Origin: Gigantopelta aegis
Taxonomy: Eukaryota; Mollusca; Gastropoda; Neomphalida; Peltospiridae
Direction: 5' to 3'
Assembly (NCBI RefSeq): GCF_016097555.1
Contig: NC_054711.1
Span: 32,252,553-32,316,552 of the forward strand
DNA length: 64,000 nucleotides
A program made the translations under genes and the position numbers. Below the pieces are notes generated by a model that made no database searches, was not told where the DNA came from, and saw only the letters and a program-made list of their open reading frames with translations. Below are positions 46,523 through 56,783 of this stretch, one piece after another. How positions within the stretch are numbered: the stretch's first letter is position 1; every line of letters begins with the position of its first letter.

Positions 46523-46859
46523 ATGGAGGTTATTTCGTATGTTTCCACGTCAGTTCACTATCTTATCATCCTGTTTATGCTTTTCTGCCAAACTAAAGCC
46601 GTCCCCACTCAGCCATGCGCTCGTATTGTACCCTACTCATACGTCGCCTGCTATAACGATTTCGACGTCACGAAATTCGACTTGTACAACGTCAGCAGAA
46701 AGCAGTTCCACGACTGCGCGAACGACTGCGCAGTAGACCCGATTTGCTCGTCGTTTCTTTCCGATAGCCGCCATGACACGTGTTCCCACTATCGTCCAAA
46801 ATCTACGAACAGCGATTCATCCCCCGAACAGAGGACATATCTCAAGTACGAGACACAAG
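46523..46859 (+). CDS. Exon 1 of secreted PAN/Apple-like plus kringle protein
   Basis: The ATG at 46523 starts a signal peptide of about 26 residues (SVHYLIILFMLFCQTKA is the hydrophobic core). A cysteine-rich module follows: PCARIVPYSYVACYNDFD, then CANDCAVDPICSSFLSD and CSHYRP. The C-x3-C-x5-C pattern and the following SF resemble PAN/Apple domains, a common adhesion/protease-binding fold in animal extracellular proteins. The open frame reaches a strong donor AAG/GTAAGT at 46859/46860, leaving phase 1. The kringle exon at 49633 begins in the matching phase, giving a predicted protein of 207 residues. A signal peptide, PAN and kringle recall plasminogen/HGF-type architecture without a protease domain. 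PAN assignment is moderate; WSC-like is a weaker alternative. Confidence 0.7.
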
Positions 46860-46899
46860 GTAAGTTTACTGGCTTTTTAGTTTAATTTATCAAATATAT

Positions 46900-47155
46900 A
46901 GCGTGTATCATAAATAAATAAATAAATAAAATAAAATAATAATGATAATAATAATAATAATACACCCCCCTCCCCCCAAAAAAAAAAAGCAAGAAATAAC
47001 CCCAAACACACACACCGCCCGCAAACCCCCAAACACACCCCACCACCCCACCCTCCCCTCAAAAAAACAAAAAAAACAAACAAAAAAAACAACCCAACCA
47101 ACCCAAACCCAAACAAGCCCAAGAAAACAAAACAAAAAACAGAAAACAAAAAGTC
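46900..47155. repeat. Low-complexity intron tract
   Basis: AAATA, ATA, then C- and A/C-rich stretches at the start of the intron of the PAN-kringle gene. Confidence 0.8.
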
Positions 47156-47390
47156 CCAAATGTTTATAATTAGAAAGCGGGAAAAGTATAGGTTACACAC
47201 CACCATTAATTATTCCATGCAGTTCAATACAATTTTTATGTCAGTATATATTCTGTGAAAAATACAACATTATCGAGAGAATCGTGTTATTACTAATTTT
47301 AGGGAGTGCTCTCAACCGACAAGTACTGTGTAAAACAAATCAACATAGGTCGACCACGAAATGTTTCAGGTAGCAGCCCTCATGACTACC

Positions 47391-47768
47391 GGCCTCGGTG
47401 GCGTCGTGGTTAGGTCATCGGTCTACAGGCTGGTAGGTACTGGGTTCGAATGCCAGTCGAGGCATGGGATTTTTAATCCAGATACCGACTCCAAACCCTG
47501 AGTGAGTGCTCCGCAAGGCTCAATAGGTAGGTGTAAACCACTTGCACCGACCAGTGATCCATAACTGGTTCAACAATGGCCATGGTTTGTGCTATCCTGC
47601 TTGTGGGAAGTGCAAATAAAAGATCCCTTGCTGCTAATCGGAAAGAGTAGCCCATGTAGTGGCGACAGCGGGTTTCCTCTCAAAATCTGTGTGGTCCTTA
47701 ACCATATGCCTGACGCCATATAACCGTAAATAAAATGTGTTGAGTGCGTCGTTAAATAAAACATTTCT
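47391..47768 (+). mobile_element. SINE, H2/T1, full length, with TSD
   Basis: CTCATGACT on the left (about 47380-47388) and CTCATGACT on the right (about 47773-47781) flank the copy. It is in the intron of the PAN-kringle gene and absent from the 39.2 kb paralogue. Confidence 0.85.
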
Positions 47769-48408
47769 TTCTCTCATGACTGACCACCGCCTCGTGTTGC
47801 TGTTATACATGTGGCTCTATACCCCTTGCACAGTTGTTACCAGCTAGTACTGTACTACATATAACAAGTAACTTGAAACCAGTGGCTTATTTAAATACTA
47901 TATAGGTCAACCAACATTATAGGTAAATCAAAGAAAGGTTTCAAAAAGGAGTAGTTGTAGTATTTGTTTTAATGAGTAACTATTTCCTAAAGCGGACTAT
48001 ATTAAGCTGCTACAAGAAGAAACAACACGACAAATGGTGGTGTGGTGACTATACATTGAAGGAAATAGAGATTGCACACAATATCATATTATTATGTTGG
48101 TTGGAGATTTCAACCAATATCCTGGGAGAAAGAGCTGGACAACAGGGGCTGTCCTTGTCAGGGTATGTTTCCCCCAGGCAAGCAAACAAACAAAAATCAA
48201 TGGGCCTGCTCATATTAAGATTTGTTTTTTATATAGCCACTAAGGCTGTATAGAAACATATAGCGTAATTAATTGTGGTCTGTGGCATGGTATGAAGCAC
48301 GATTTTAGCAATAAGATATCGATCAAAAGTTTGCATAATACATGGACACACTTTACACTACTTCTCTATGGTTTCTGATATATAAATATAGAGATAGATA
48401 AATATAAA

Positions 48409-48583
48409 CAGGGCCGTACCCTTCGGTGGGGGAGGCAGTGGGGGCAGTTGCTCCCCTGAGAATGTTACTTTTTTCACTCCAGAAAATAGCATACACATCT
48501 CAGGGTTTAATTTGTATAGTGTTTCATTTGTTTATAAAAAGTAGTGCCCCCCCACCCTAGGATTGTGATAGGGTACGGCCCTG
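48409..48583. mobile_element. Small hAT-like MITE
   Basis: Perfect 13-bp TIRs CAGGGCCGTACCC and GGGTACGGCCCTG; flanks carry ATAAATAT on both sides, a possible 8-bp target duplication offset by three A. CAGGG ends are typical of hAT. Confidence 0.7.
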
Positions 48584-48649
48584 ATAAATATTTAGATAGA
48601 TAGTACTCGGACTATCATCAAACCAACAGTTATTTTTCTGTTGTCGTTT

Positions 48650-48940
48650 ATACTTAGTTTCGTGCTTATAATCCAATTAAGGTTCAAGCACGCTGTCCTG
48701 GACACACACACACACACACTCACACACACACACACACACCTCAGCTATCCGGGCTGACTATACAGGACAGTGAGTTAGTGGTTAGCTTGTTAGTGGTTAG
48801 TGAGCAAGAAGTCTATGTAAGTGGCCTTACGATTATAGTACACAGCGAGTCGTTAAACTTGCTCTGGTTGAGAGCCGGTACCGAGATACGAACTCAGTAC
48901 ATACCAGCCGATGGCTTAACGACTACACGAACGAAGTGGG
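48650..48940 (-). mobile_element. SINE, H3-like, diverged, with CA repeat
   Basis: CGTGCTTATAATCCAATTAA 3' end, CA repeat, and GAGCCGGTACCGAGATACGA B-box region. The head is rearranged. Confidence 0.65.
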
Positions 48941-48987
48941 TAATCTATTCTTCTTTTCTCTTTTTTCCACCGACTTGTACATAAAGG

Positions 48988-49245
48988 TACGGGGCATAGC
49001 CCAGTGGTAAAACGATCGCGTGATACGAGGTCAGTCTGGGATCGATCCCCGTCGATGGGCCCATTGGGCTATTTCTCGTTCCAGCCAGTGCACCATGACT
49101 GGTATACCGTGGTATGTGTTATTCTGTCTGTGGGATGGGGCATATAGAAGATTCCTTGCTACTAATGGCAAAAGGTAGCGGGTTTCCTCTTTAAGATTAT
49201 ATATCAAACTTAAAAAAACCCCGTTTGACATCCAATAAAGGTGTC
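48988..49245 (+). mobile_element. SINE, head H1 with T2-type tail, 3' truncated
   Basis: GGGGCATAGCCCAGTGGTAA head, GGGATCGATCCCCGTCG B-box, ending in TTTGACATCCAATAAAGG. Confidence 0.75.
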
Positions 49246-49534
49246 CATCGTTCAGAAAACAAAAACACGTTATGCACTAGTTTATTTTGATGTAAGGACA
49301 TCCAAAATGACGTCTTTCGAGGTTGATGCCATTCCCATTCAAAAAGACAGCCCGCGACATATTCTTACGTCATTTGAAAATCTCGCAATGGCTGACTGGA
49401 ATTAAAGTTGCGTATACTGTTTACAGAAACAGTTTGTATTAAGCTTAAGATTATATGATAAAGAAATTATTACCCTCGTGTGTTTCGGTATCGTCAATAT
49501 CATATATCGCAATAATAACCTCTATATATATCAA

Positions 49535-49617
49535 TATTATCAAAAGCTTGACATCCAATATCCAATGATTAATTAAGCAATGTGTTCTAGTGGTCACTGT
49601 GTCGTTAAACAAAACTA
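49535..49617 (+). mobile_element. SINE T2 tail abutting kringle acceptor
   Basis: GACATCCAATATCCAATGAT through GTGTCGTTAAACAAAACTAG, ending about 15 bases before the splice AG. It supplies part of the polypyrimidine/branch region. Confidence 0.75.
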
Positions 49618-49632
49618 GCTTTTATCTTGCAG

Positions 49633-49919
49633 ATAAATGCATTTCTGAACCGGAAATAGAATGTTGTAGCAACGTTGACGGAAGTGGAATGTACACTGGG
49701 AGAAAAGTGACAACCAAATCGGGACTGGCGTGCCAGAGGTGGGACCAGAACAGTCCTCAAGTCAACGCTTACACCAACCCAGCCATCTACCCAGAATCGT
49801 CCCTCCAAGCCGCAGAGAACTTTTGCCTGGCACTGGACCATCCCGAGCCCTGGTGCTACACCATGGACCCAGCCATCAAGTGGCAGTCGTGTGGAATTAC
49901 TCGCTGCGTAACTAACTAA
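49633..49919 (+). CDS. Exon 2: kringle domain exon, terminal
   Basis: The acceptor TTTATCTTGCAG ends at 49632 and the exon runs to TAA at 49917-49919. In phase 1 it encodes DKCISEPEIECCSNVDGSG, then TTKSGLACQRWDQNSP, ENFCLALDHPEPWCYTMDP, and KWQSCGITRC. These are diagnostic kringle motifs (GxGMYTGR, SGxxCQRW, NFCxxxxxxEPWCYTxDP, W-x-C-x-I-x-x-C) with six framework cysteines plus an N-terminal pair. Kringles are disulphide-linked binding modules of secreted proteins. A SINE tail ends less than 20 bases before the acceptor. A second copy on the opposite strand at 40119-40405 is about 80% identical by eye. Confidence 0.85.
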
Positions 49920-49929
49920 ACAGAGAATG

Positions 49930-50135
49930 TCAGTCGTTCACAAAGTGTATTCTACACCAATTATTAAATCAAAGTGTATATGTAATATATACACCTATAT
50001 ATTTTCAGTTTATATATTATATACAATTTCCAACCTATAACATGACTGTAAGGTAGTGATATCAACCCTGGCTCTACCAAATTAGTTTCTGGGATTAATA
50101 AACTTTATATAAAAATTTCAGTGTACTCTAGTGGT
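49930..50135. other. 3' flank of the kringle gene
   Basis: Shares CAGAGAATGTCAGTCGTTCA then CAAAGTGTAT with the inverted copy. Likely 3'UTR, but no canonical AATAAA is close. Confidence 0.4.
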
Positions 50136-50144
50136 GTAATTAAA

Positions 50145-50242
50145 CTAAGACTATATGTCAGAATTACCAAATGTTTGACATCCAATAGCTGGTGATTAAT
50201 AAATTAATGTGCTCTAGTGGTTTCGTTAAACAAAAGAAACTT
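50145..50242 (+). mobile_element. SINE T2 tail
   Basis: AAGACTATATGTCAGAATTA through GTGCTCTAGTGGTTTCGTTA. Confidence 0.7.
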
Positions 50243-50534
50243 TAACAAACTTTTGTACCAAAATAGAAAGTTCCATGTCAAAGTTCGACTTGCACCGTCA
50301 AATAATTACGGAGTAAACATAGTTGCGGTTTCGATTAGTAGTAATATATGACATTGCAGTATAAACCAGAGGTTGAAACCAGTGCAGGGTTTCCCCAAAA
50401 ATGGAACTGCGATTTTTAGCAAAAATTAGGGTTGTTATTAAAAACATTAACTAAATCTCTTAAATTGTATGCGACCTCCCATTTTCTTGCAGGTAGATTA
50501 AATGTGAGGTCCCACAGTACGAATTGATTTGGTT

Positions 50535-50830
50535 CATTGTAACCTTTACCTATGTGGTGATATGGATTCAAATGGTTGTCCAAGACACAGAATGTTTACC
50601 TATATGATGGTACAGATTCAAATGGTTATCCAAGACACACAGAATGGTTACCTATATGATGGTACAGATTCAAATGGTTGTCCAAGACACACAAAATGTT
50701 TACCTATATGATGGAACAGATTCAAATGGTTGTTCAAGACACACAAAATGTTTACCTATATGATGGAACAGAAAAAATGGTTGTCCAAGACTCAAAATGT
50801 TTTCATATATGATGGTATAGATTCACACAC
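50535..50830. repeat. 52-bp tandem repeat, array 2
   Basis: About six regular copies of GTTTACCTATATGATGGTAC then AGATTCAAATGGTTGTCCAA, GACACACAAAAT. Confidence 0.9.
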
Positions 50831-50869
50831 AAAATGTTTTTGTTTATTTATTTATTTATTTATTTTTTA

Positions 50870-50985
50870 AACGCCACACACATTTATGATTTAACACAGA
50901 CAATGATATTTTTGTTTTGTTTTTTGGACATTACAAACATGGATGATGATGAGATGAATGGTGACGCAGCAATATTTCGATTTCA
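50870..50985. repeat. Fragment matching the 3' noncoding part of the TIR element
   Basis: About 115 bp (CACACATTTATGATTTAACA through GCAGCAATATTTCGATTTCA) matches 55620-55733, just downstream of the nuclease frame. It is either a relic of a second copy of the element or a duplicated flank. Confidence 0.6.
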
Positions 50986-50994
50986 GTATGGGAC

Positions 50995-51290
50995 TACTTG
51001 ACAGGGCCGTGCTTCACGCTTGCTGTCAGTTGGGCTATCTCGGTATCACCCGAGCGCGTGGTACACGGAACCTGCAGTGCATGCTGGGTAATCATCCCCC
51101 ATGTGGGGTCATACACTCGGCAGACACACCCATAATCACACCCGTGAAGTGGGTGAAACTGGTGTATGTGGCCTTACACCTACCCTTTGAGCCTAGCGGT
51201 GCACTCACTCTGGGTGGGAGGCAGCACTGGCATGAAAAATCCCCCATTGGCTTAGCTGGTATACGTACCCAGTACCTACCAACATGTTTA
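50995..51290 (-). repeat. SINE-like unit of uncertain family
   Basis: The reverse complement reads GTAGGTACTGGGTACGTATA, CCACCCAGAGTGAGTGCACC and GGTAGGTGTAAGGCCACATA, resembling H2/H3 SINE bodies, but the rest is novel. Confidence 0.45.
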
Positions 51291-51650
51291 CCTATATGAT
51301 GAAATGGATTCAAATGGTTGTTCGTTACAGACAAATTCTTTAACTCTATGATGATATCGATTCAAAAGGCTTGTCACAGACAAATTCTATAAGCACATGG
51401 TAATACTGATTCAAAAAGCTTGTCACAGACAAAATCTATAACCACATGGTGATACTGATTCAAATGCTTGTCTGTCACACACGAATTGTTTACTTATCTG
51501 ATGATATTGATTCAAAGAGTTGTTTGTAAGACACAAAATGTTTAACTGTATGATGATACTGATTCAAATGTTGTCTGTGATACACGAACTGTTTACTTAT
51601 CTGACGATATTGATTCAAATAGTTGTTTGTCAAACACAAAATGTTTAAAG
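51290..51650. repeat. 52-bp tandem repeat, array 3
   Basis: Diverged units like array 1, including ATGATGATACTGATTCAAAT. Confidence 0.8.
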
Positions 51651-51657
51651 TATATGA

Positions 51658-51990
51658 AGGAAGGAAGGAAGGAAATGTTTTATTTAACGACGCACTCAAC
51701 ACATTTTCTTTACGATTATATGGCGTCGGACATATGGTTAAGGACAACACAGAGATTGAGAGAGGAAACCCGCGTTTGCCACTTCATGGGCTACTCTTTT
51801 CGATTAGCAGCAAGGGAGATTTTATATGCACCATCCCATAGACAGGATAGTACATACCACGGCCTTTGATGTATCAGTCGTGGTGCACTGGCTGGAGCGA
51901 GAAATAGCCCAATGGGCCCATTGACGGGGATCGATCCCAAACAGACCACGCATCAAGCGAGCACTTTACCACTGGGCTTCCGTCTCGCCC
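51658..51990 (-). mobile_element. SINE, H1/T1, full length, with 11-bp TSD
   Basis: TAAAGTATATG flanks both ends (about 51646-51656 and 51993-52003). It sits inside the 52-bp array, dating the array as older. Confidence 0.85.
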
Positions 51991-51999
51991 CCTAAAGTA

Positions 52000-52345
52000 T
52001 ATGTTGATACTGATTCAAATGTTGTCTGTGACACACAATGTTCACTTATATGATGATATGAATTCAAAAGGTTTTACATTACACATAAAATGTTTAACTA
52101 CATCATGATAATGATTCAAATGATTGTCTGTGACACACAAAATGTTTACCTATATGATGAAATGGATTAAAAAGCCTTGTCACACATAAACTATTTAACT
52201 ATACGATGAGATGGGTTAGGTAAGGACATATTTTATTTAACGACGCACTCAACACATTTTTTATTTACGGTTATATGGCTTCGGAACGATGAGATGAATT
52301 TAAATGTTAGTCTGTTATACATTATACGAATTCAAATGTTTCTCT
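52000..52345. repeat. 52-bp tandem repeat, array 4, with SINE tail scrap
   Basis: Continuation of array 3 past the SINE; a 60-bp T1 tail fragment lies at 52218-52280. Confidence 0.75.
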
Positions 52346-52389
52346 CTCAAATATACTATTTTGTTTCATAAATTAATTTTATTGATATA

Positions 52390-52735
52390 TCAGTAGCCCA
52401 CCCTAAAAACACAACCCCCTCCCAAACAAAACAAAGACAGAAACAAACAAAAACCCGAACCCCCCACCACACACTCTAACAATCCTACTGAATATAGTCC
52501 AAACCAAACGTATGGCCACTATTGTCATTTCATTTCAACTTATTCTCGTGCTTATATCCAATTAAGGTTCAAGCACGCTGTCCTGGGCAAACACGTCAGC
52601 TATCTGGACTGTCTGTTCAGGAAAGTGGTAGTTGTTGGTAGTTGTTTGTGGTTAGTGACAGAGAAGAGTGTGTAGTGGTCTTATACCTAGCCACTGAGTC
52701 GTTAAAACTCGCTCTGGGTGGTAACCGGTGTAAAC
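52390..52735 (-). mobile_element. Duplicated block with H3 SINE
   Basis: Matches 42590-42955: C/A-rich leader, CGTATGGCCACTATTG and an H3 SINE. The SINE head is cut at GGTAACCGGT, where unrelated sequence begins. Confidence 0.7.
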
Positions 52736-53260
52736 GGAATGCAAGTCCGTAGGAACAGTTGTCTCCTAGGAATGCATGTCCTAGGTCTAATATACATAAG
52801 GATGGTAGTCCTAGGACTTACGTTCCTTAGGAATACTCGTCTGACTCTCAGGATATCAAGTCGGGGTAGGAATTGCATTCCTGGACAATCCAAATTTAAG
52901 TCCAGTGGTACACATAAAAATTAAAACTATAAATGTAAACAAAACGAAAAGCAGTTTTCTTTCTGGTGTATTTAATTAACTTAGGATACTGGCGCCTCTC
53001 TTTATTTAAATATTTTCTATTTATTCCAATATTTTCCATTTGCAAGAGTATGTACACATTTTGTTGACCTTGTTATATGAGCAGAACCAAGGTCTTTATC
53101 CATTTAGTGTTGTTCCAATTAATAAATGTTTAAACATTTAAAAGTAACTCGAAAAGATTTGCCATAATTCGAAGCATGTATTAATACTCGCAAAAAAGTA
53201 TAACTTGTTCATACGATATACCAACACAATTATCTGTTAGACATGATGTTCTGGTATTTG
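52736..53260. other. No gene confirmed
   Basis: 52740-52910 carries a recurring GTCCTAGG/CTTAGGAAT pattern, perhaps a small inverted-repeat cluster. The rest is AT-rich. Confidence 0.35.
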
Positions 53261-53261
53261 A

Positions 53262-53287
53262 TAATAATAATAATAATAATAATAGTT

Positions 53288-53323
<36 letters not shown>

Positions 53324-53345
53324 CTAGTAGTAGTAGTAATAATAA
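53262..53345. repeat. (ATA)n/(GTA)n microsatellite
   Basis: ATA triplets then GTA triplets over 84 bp. Confidence 0.9.
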
Positions 53346-53744
53346 TTCAACTATTAAAATTAGATATTTGCGTTATATAAATTGTTATTATATAATTTGA
53401 AGTTTGTACCTTTTTGTCATTAATGTTGCAGGCACGTGTACATAGAGTGTGGGGTGGGGTGGCATGGACTAAACACCCCTGTTTAAAGCAAATATTTACT
53501 TGCCAAACAACCATACCATCGATAAAAAAAATTGTTTTCATTAAGGTTTATCAATTAATATAAATATCAATGACTAAGAGTGGGCTTCAGCAGCTCAATG
53601 GGCCACTAGACCAACTAAAACAAAACAGTAACTCCTGAACGATTATCATACTGTCAATAATATGCACACACAATTTACAAAGATACTTTTAAACACACTA
53701 ACTGCTTATGACACTTTTACACCAGACAGTTTTGGTCACAATAG

Positions 53745-54065
53745 GCATTCAGACTTCCTTTTCTGGGATAAGGAGGGAGGGGGCAGGCTGATTTTTATTG
53801 CCCGAATATAGGATTCCAAACAAATCAGTCTGCTATTTTACATGGATTACAACTAATATTGTGAGTAGAATTATGGAAATACATGGTGAAGATTTAAAGC
53901 CAGCTCATTTTGCCCAAACGTGTCAATTGCCCCCTCCAGCACTTGGGTAAGTGACTGCCCCCTCCCCCCACCCATCTCCACCCAGTCTCGAACGCTTATG
54001 ATGTTCCTAACGGTCAGGTATAATAATACAGATACCCTTTCCCCAACTCGTCTCTTATGCTTATG
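53745..54065. repeat. Copy of the CGTACGCTTATG-ended repeat
   Basis: GGGGGCAGGCTGATTTTTAT with GCCCGAATATAGG, and ends TCTCGAACGCTTATGA and CTCGTCTCTTATGCTTATGA. Related to 3294 and 21520-22045. Confidence 0.45.
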
Positions 54066-54255
54066 AGTGTCAAAACTGCCATAAGACCGTCAGTGATAAT
54101 TAATTTCAAGTGTTTTGATGCTATTTTTAATTGTTCATCAATAAAAGACAATTTTGAATGCTTATTATTCCTGTTATTTTTATATTGTAGTAACTGGTCA
54201 TTATAGTACTAGTTATTAGTACTACTAGAACTAAATACAGTTTTCAAAGTTTTAT

Positions 54256-54408
54256 TTCTTGAGTTCGCTGCAATTTTTAAGATGTTATCGATTAACAAAG
54301 ACTTTTAACGACTGTAATTACAAATCAAATATATTTTTTTTGCATAGAATATTAGCGGCTCTATATTAAACGTGTTTCTGATCGTTCTAATATTTGTATT
54401 AGGTTAAA
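54256..54408. mobile_element. MITE subfamily A, partial
   Basis: TTCTTGAGTTCGCTGCAATT through GTATTAGGTTAAATTT, then joined to the 44440-like block by deletion. Confidence 0.65.
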
Positions 54409-54409
54409 T

Positions 54410-55262
54410 TTTGATTACACGAATATTTATCTATAGTTCGTCACACAGGGAACGTCTTTTTTTCATACTATAAAATTTACTATAAGTTATTTATTTCTCA
54501 GCAGATTATTTTGTGACTTGCACACAGAAATAGAGTCCGAGCCTTTAATACAATTGAAGATTACTAAAGCTCTATTTACATGCTCCTATTCACAACCGGG
54601 GGCGGGACGTAGCCCAGTGATAAACTGCTCGCTTGATGCGCGGTCGGTTTGGGATCGATCCCGTTAGTGGGCCCATGGGGCCTGTCTGTGGGATGGTGCA
54701 TATAAAAGATCCCTTGCTGCTAATCGAAAAGAGCAGCCCATGAAGTGGCGACAGCGGGTTTCCTACCTCAATATCTGTGTGGTCCTTCACCATATGTCCG
54801 ACGCCATATAATCGTAAATAAAATGTGTTGAGTGCGTCGTTAAACAAAACATTTCGTTCCTATTCACTGTTTGCACTCTGTTTTATTGATAAGTTTTCTA
54901 TTTTTCTATTAGAGCGGATCATCTTATATATTTGAAACGGTCCTAAAGTAAATTAATGATTTTTGTTTTGCATTTTGTATTACCAAACCAGTGGAGCGGG
55001 AGTTTCGTAAAATCAGTTTATATTGTTATGTCTGTAGTCCATTATATAAATAAAACGTAGTGTTTTTAGGTAATACGCATAGAATAACAGAAAAAAAAGC
55101 CCATATAACTTTTTCGCAGAAATTATTCAACGTAGACAAAGATAAGATGGATACACTTTCGTATGTTTCAGTATCAGCAACCTTTCTAACTTATTTATTA
55201 TTTATAATTAGGGTTTTTTCTGCCAAATGGAAACCGTTTTACTACTGAGCTATGCTGTCTCA
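54410..55262. repeat. Segmental duplication, partner of 44400-45345
   Basis: High identity across the block, including the internally deleted SINE at 54595-54850. The TIR element begins at its right edge. Confidence 0.8.
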
Positions 55263-55811
55263 TTAGACGGGTCAATATATGGTTGAACCCCAAAGAAATT
55301 GTAACAAAAGCGTTCTCAATGGTTTTTGGTCCTATATAAAAACATATAAAAAGTCTACCAAGGTCTGACCCCTCGAAATAGTTTTTTCCAAAATGGCGTC
55401 CAAGATGGCCGCCGTTATAAAAAAATTGACATATCTCCCTTATTATCAATTGTACAGCCAATGTTTTGGTGTCTATACCTATGTTTCCCGAATGAACACC
55501 TCTCACAAGGAATCGTCATCACTTTCTTCAATAATTGTCTGATTGTATGGATTGTCACAAACGTCTAGCTGACACTGTCCACATGCCGGTGTACATGGTA
55601 AAACATAACTTCTACAGGTGCACACATTTATGATTTAACACATAGACAAAGATATTTTTGTTTTGTTTTTTGGACATTACAAACATGGATGGTGATGAGA
55701 TGAATGGTGACGCAGCAATATTTCGATTTCAGTTGTGCAGTTACAATGCACAATTTTCAACAAATAGTCTGGCGCTGGTTTCATGTCGGATTCAACAGAT
55801 GCATAAATGTT

Positions 55812-56735
55812 TCACTCACGCTTCCAACCCCACTCACATGGGTCCATTCCACTCTCTTGCCCCATCCATACCATTATTTGATAATAGGCCCTGAGACTGT
55901 GAAATTTCGTTGATGATTCTGTTGGTGGCAGTCGCTCCGGTGTTACAAATGACTTGGAGGACACCGCCTTCTTACTGAAGGTGCTGTGGCTCAATGATCC
56001 CAGAGAATCAGTCGGCTTGCTCCCAAAAATGATAGTCATAGCTTTACCACCTTCAACTTGAATAGTATCTGCAGCCTGGTTTGGAGTGATGAATGCATTC
56101 GCACAGGCCTTCAAATTAGTGTCACCTTTCACCTTCTGCAGAACAGTCTGTTTTCCAACACCAAAAATCCTAGAAGTCGTATCACATCCCGTGTATGCAT
56201 GGACAAAGAGTAACTGTGTACACAACTCCTCTCCAAGAACAGCCTGTAGCTTGCTGATATGATAAACAGCATTTGCATTAGCCTTGTCTGGACGAAAGAA
56301 CATGTCTTTATTGCTTTGTTTACCATAATGGAGAAGGAGAACTAGGAGATCAGTGTCTTCTCCAATCACTGTTGTGGAATGCATCTCTGAAGACTGAACA
56401 GCAGCCATAACAATATCGACATCAGCATCTCCTTGTGAATTGATGACTTCACACCCTCTGTCACGGAGTTTCTGGCTTGTGAGGTTTATCATGTTCTGCT
56501 TGTTGCTGTCTCTAGAAAGGAATTCATCCCTGTTGCCTACAAATTCAGTCTCTTCAGTAAAGCTTACTGCGGGGTAGCTGTTTTTCCCGCGCCACAGGTG
56601 AGTGTTGTCTTTAATTGCAGGACCGCTGAGGTACCCATCAAATACAACTGTTGCAGAAGGGAAACGATTCACAGTAAACTCCACATAGGACTGCGCAATT
56701 GTGCCTAGGTGTCGCCCCTTTTCCAAGGCATCCAC
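55812..56735 (-). pseudogene. FEN1/XPG-like (PIN-fold) nuclease portion
   Basis: This 307-codon frame is the C-terminal part of the TIR-element protein. It has VVFDGY at residues 30-35, GDADVD at 102-107, GEDTDLLVLL at 125-134 and HAYTGCDTTSRIFGVGK at 179-195. These parallel the acidic metal-binding motifs and the GCDY-x-GIG helix-two-turn-helix of FEN1/XPG nucleases, which cut DNA flaps and branched structures. All expected acidic residues are present in this part. It ends in a Trp/Glu-rich tail. Whether the nuclease acts in mobilisation or on host DNA is unknown. Confidence 0.65.
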
Positions 56736-56783
56736 TGGAGCAAAGATCCTCCAACAAGCACATAATGCTGAGTTTTGGGTGGA

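Noticed and set aside
47972-48253. 93-codon frame in the PAN-kringle intron as an extra exon
   Set aside because: No splice sites in matching phase and no recognisable domain; likely chance.
55198-55506. 102-codon frame in the left TIR
   Set aside because: It lies in the inverted repeat and is not matched by coding conservation in the right TIR.
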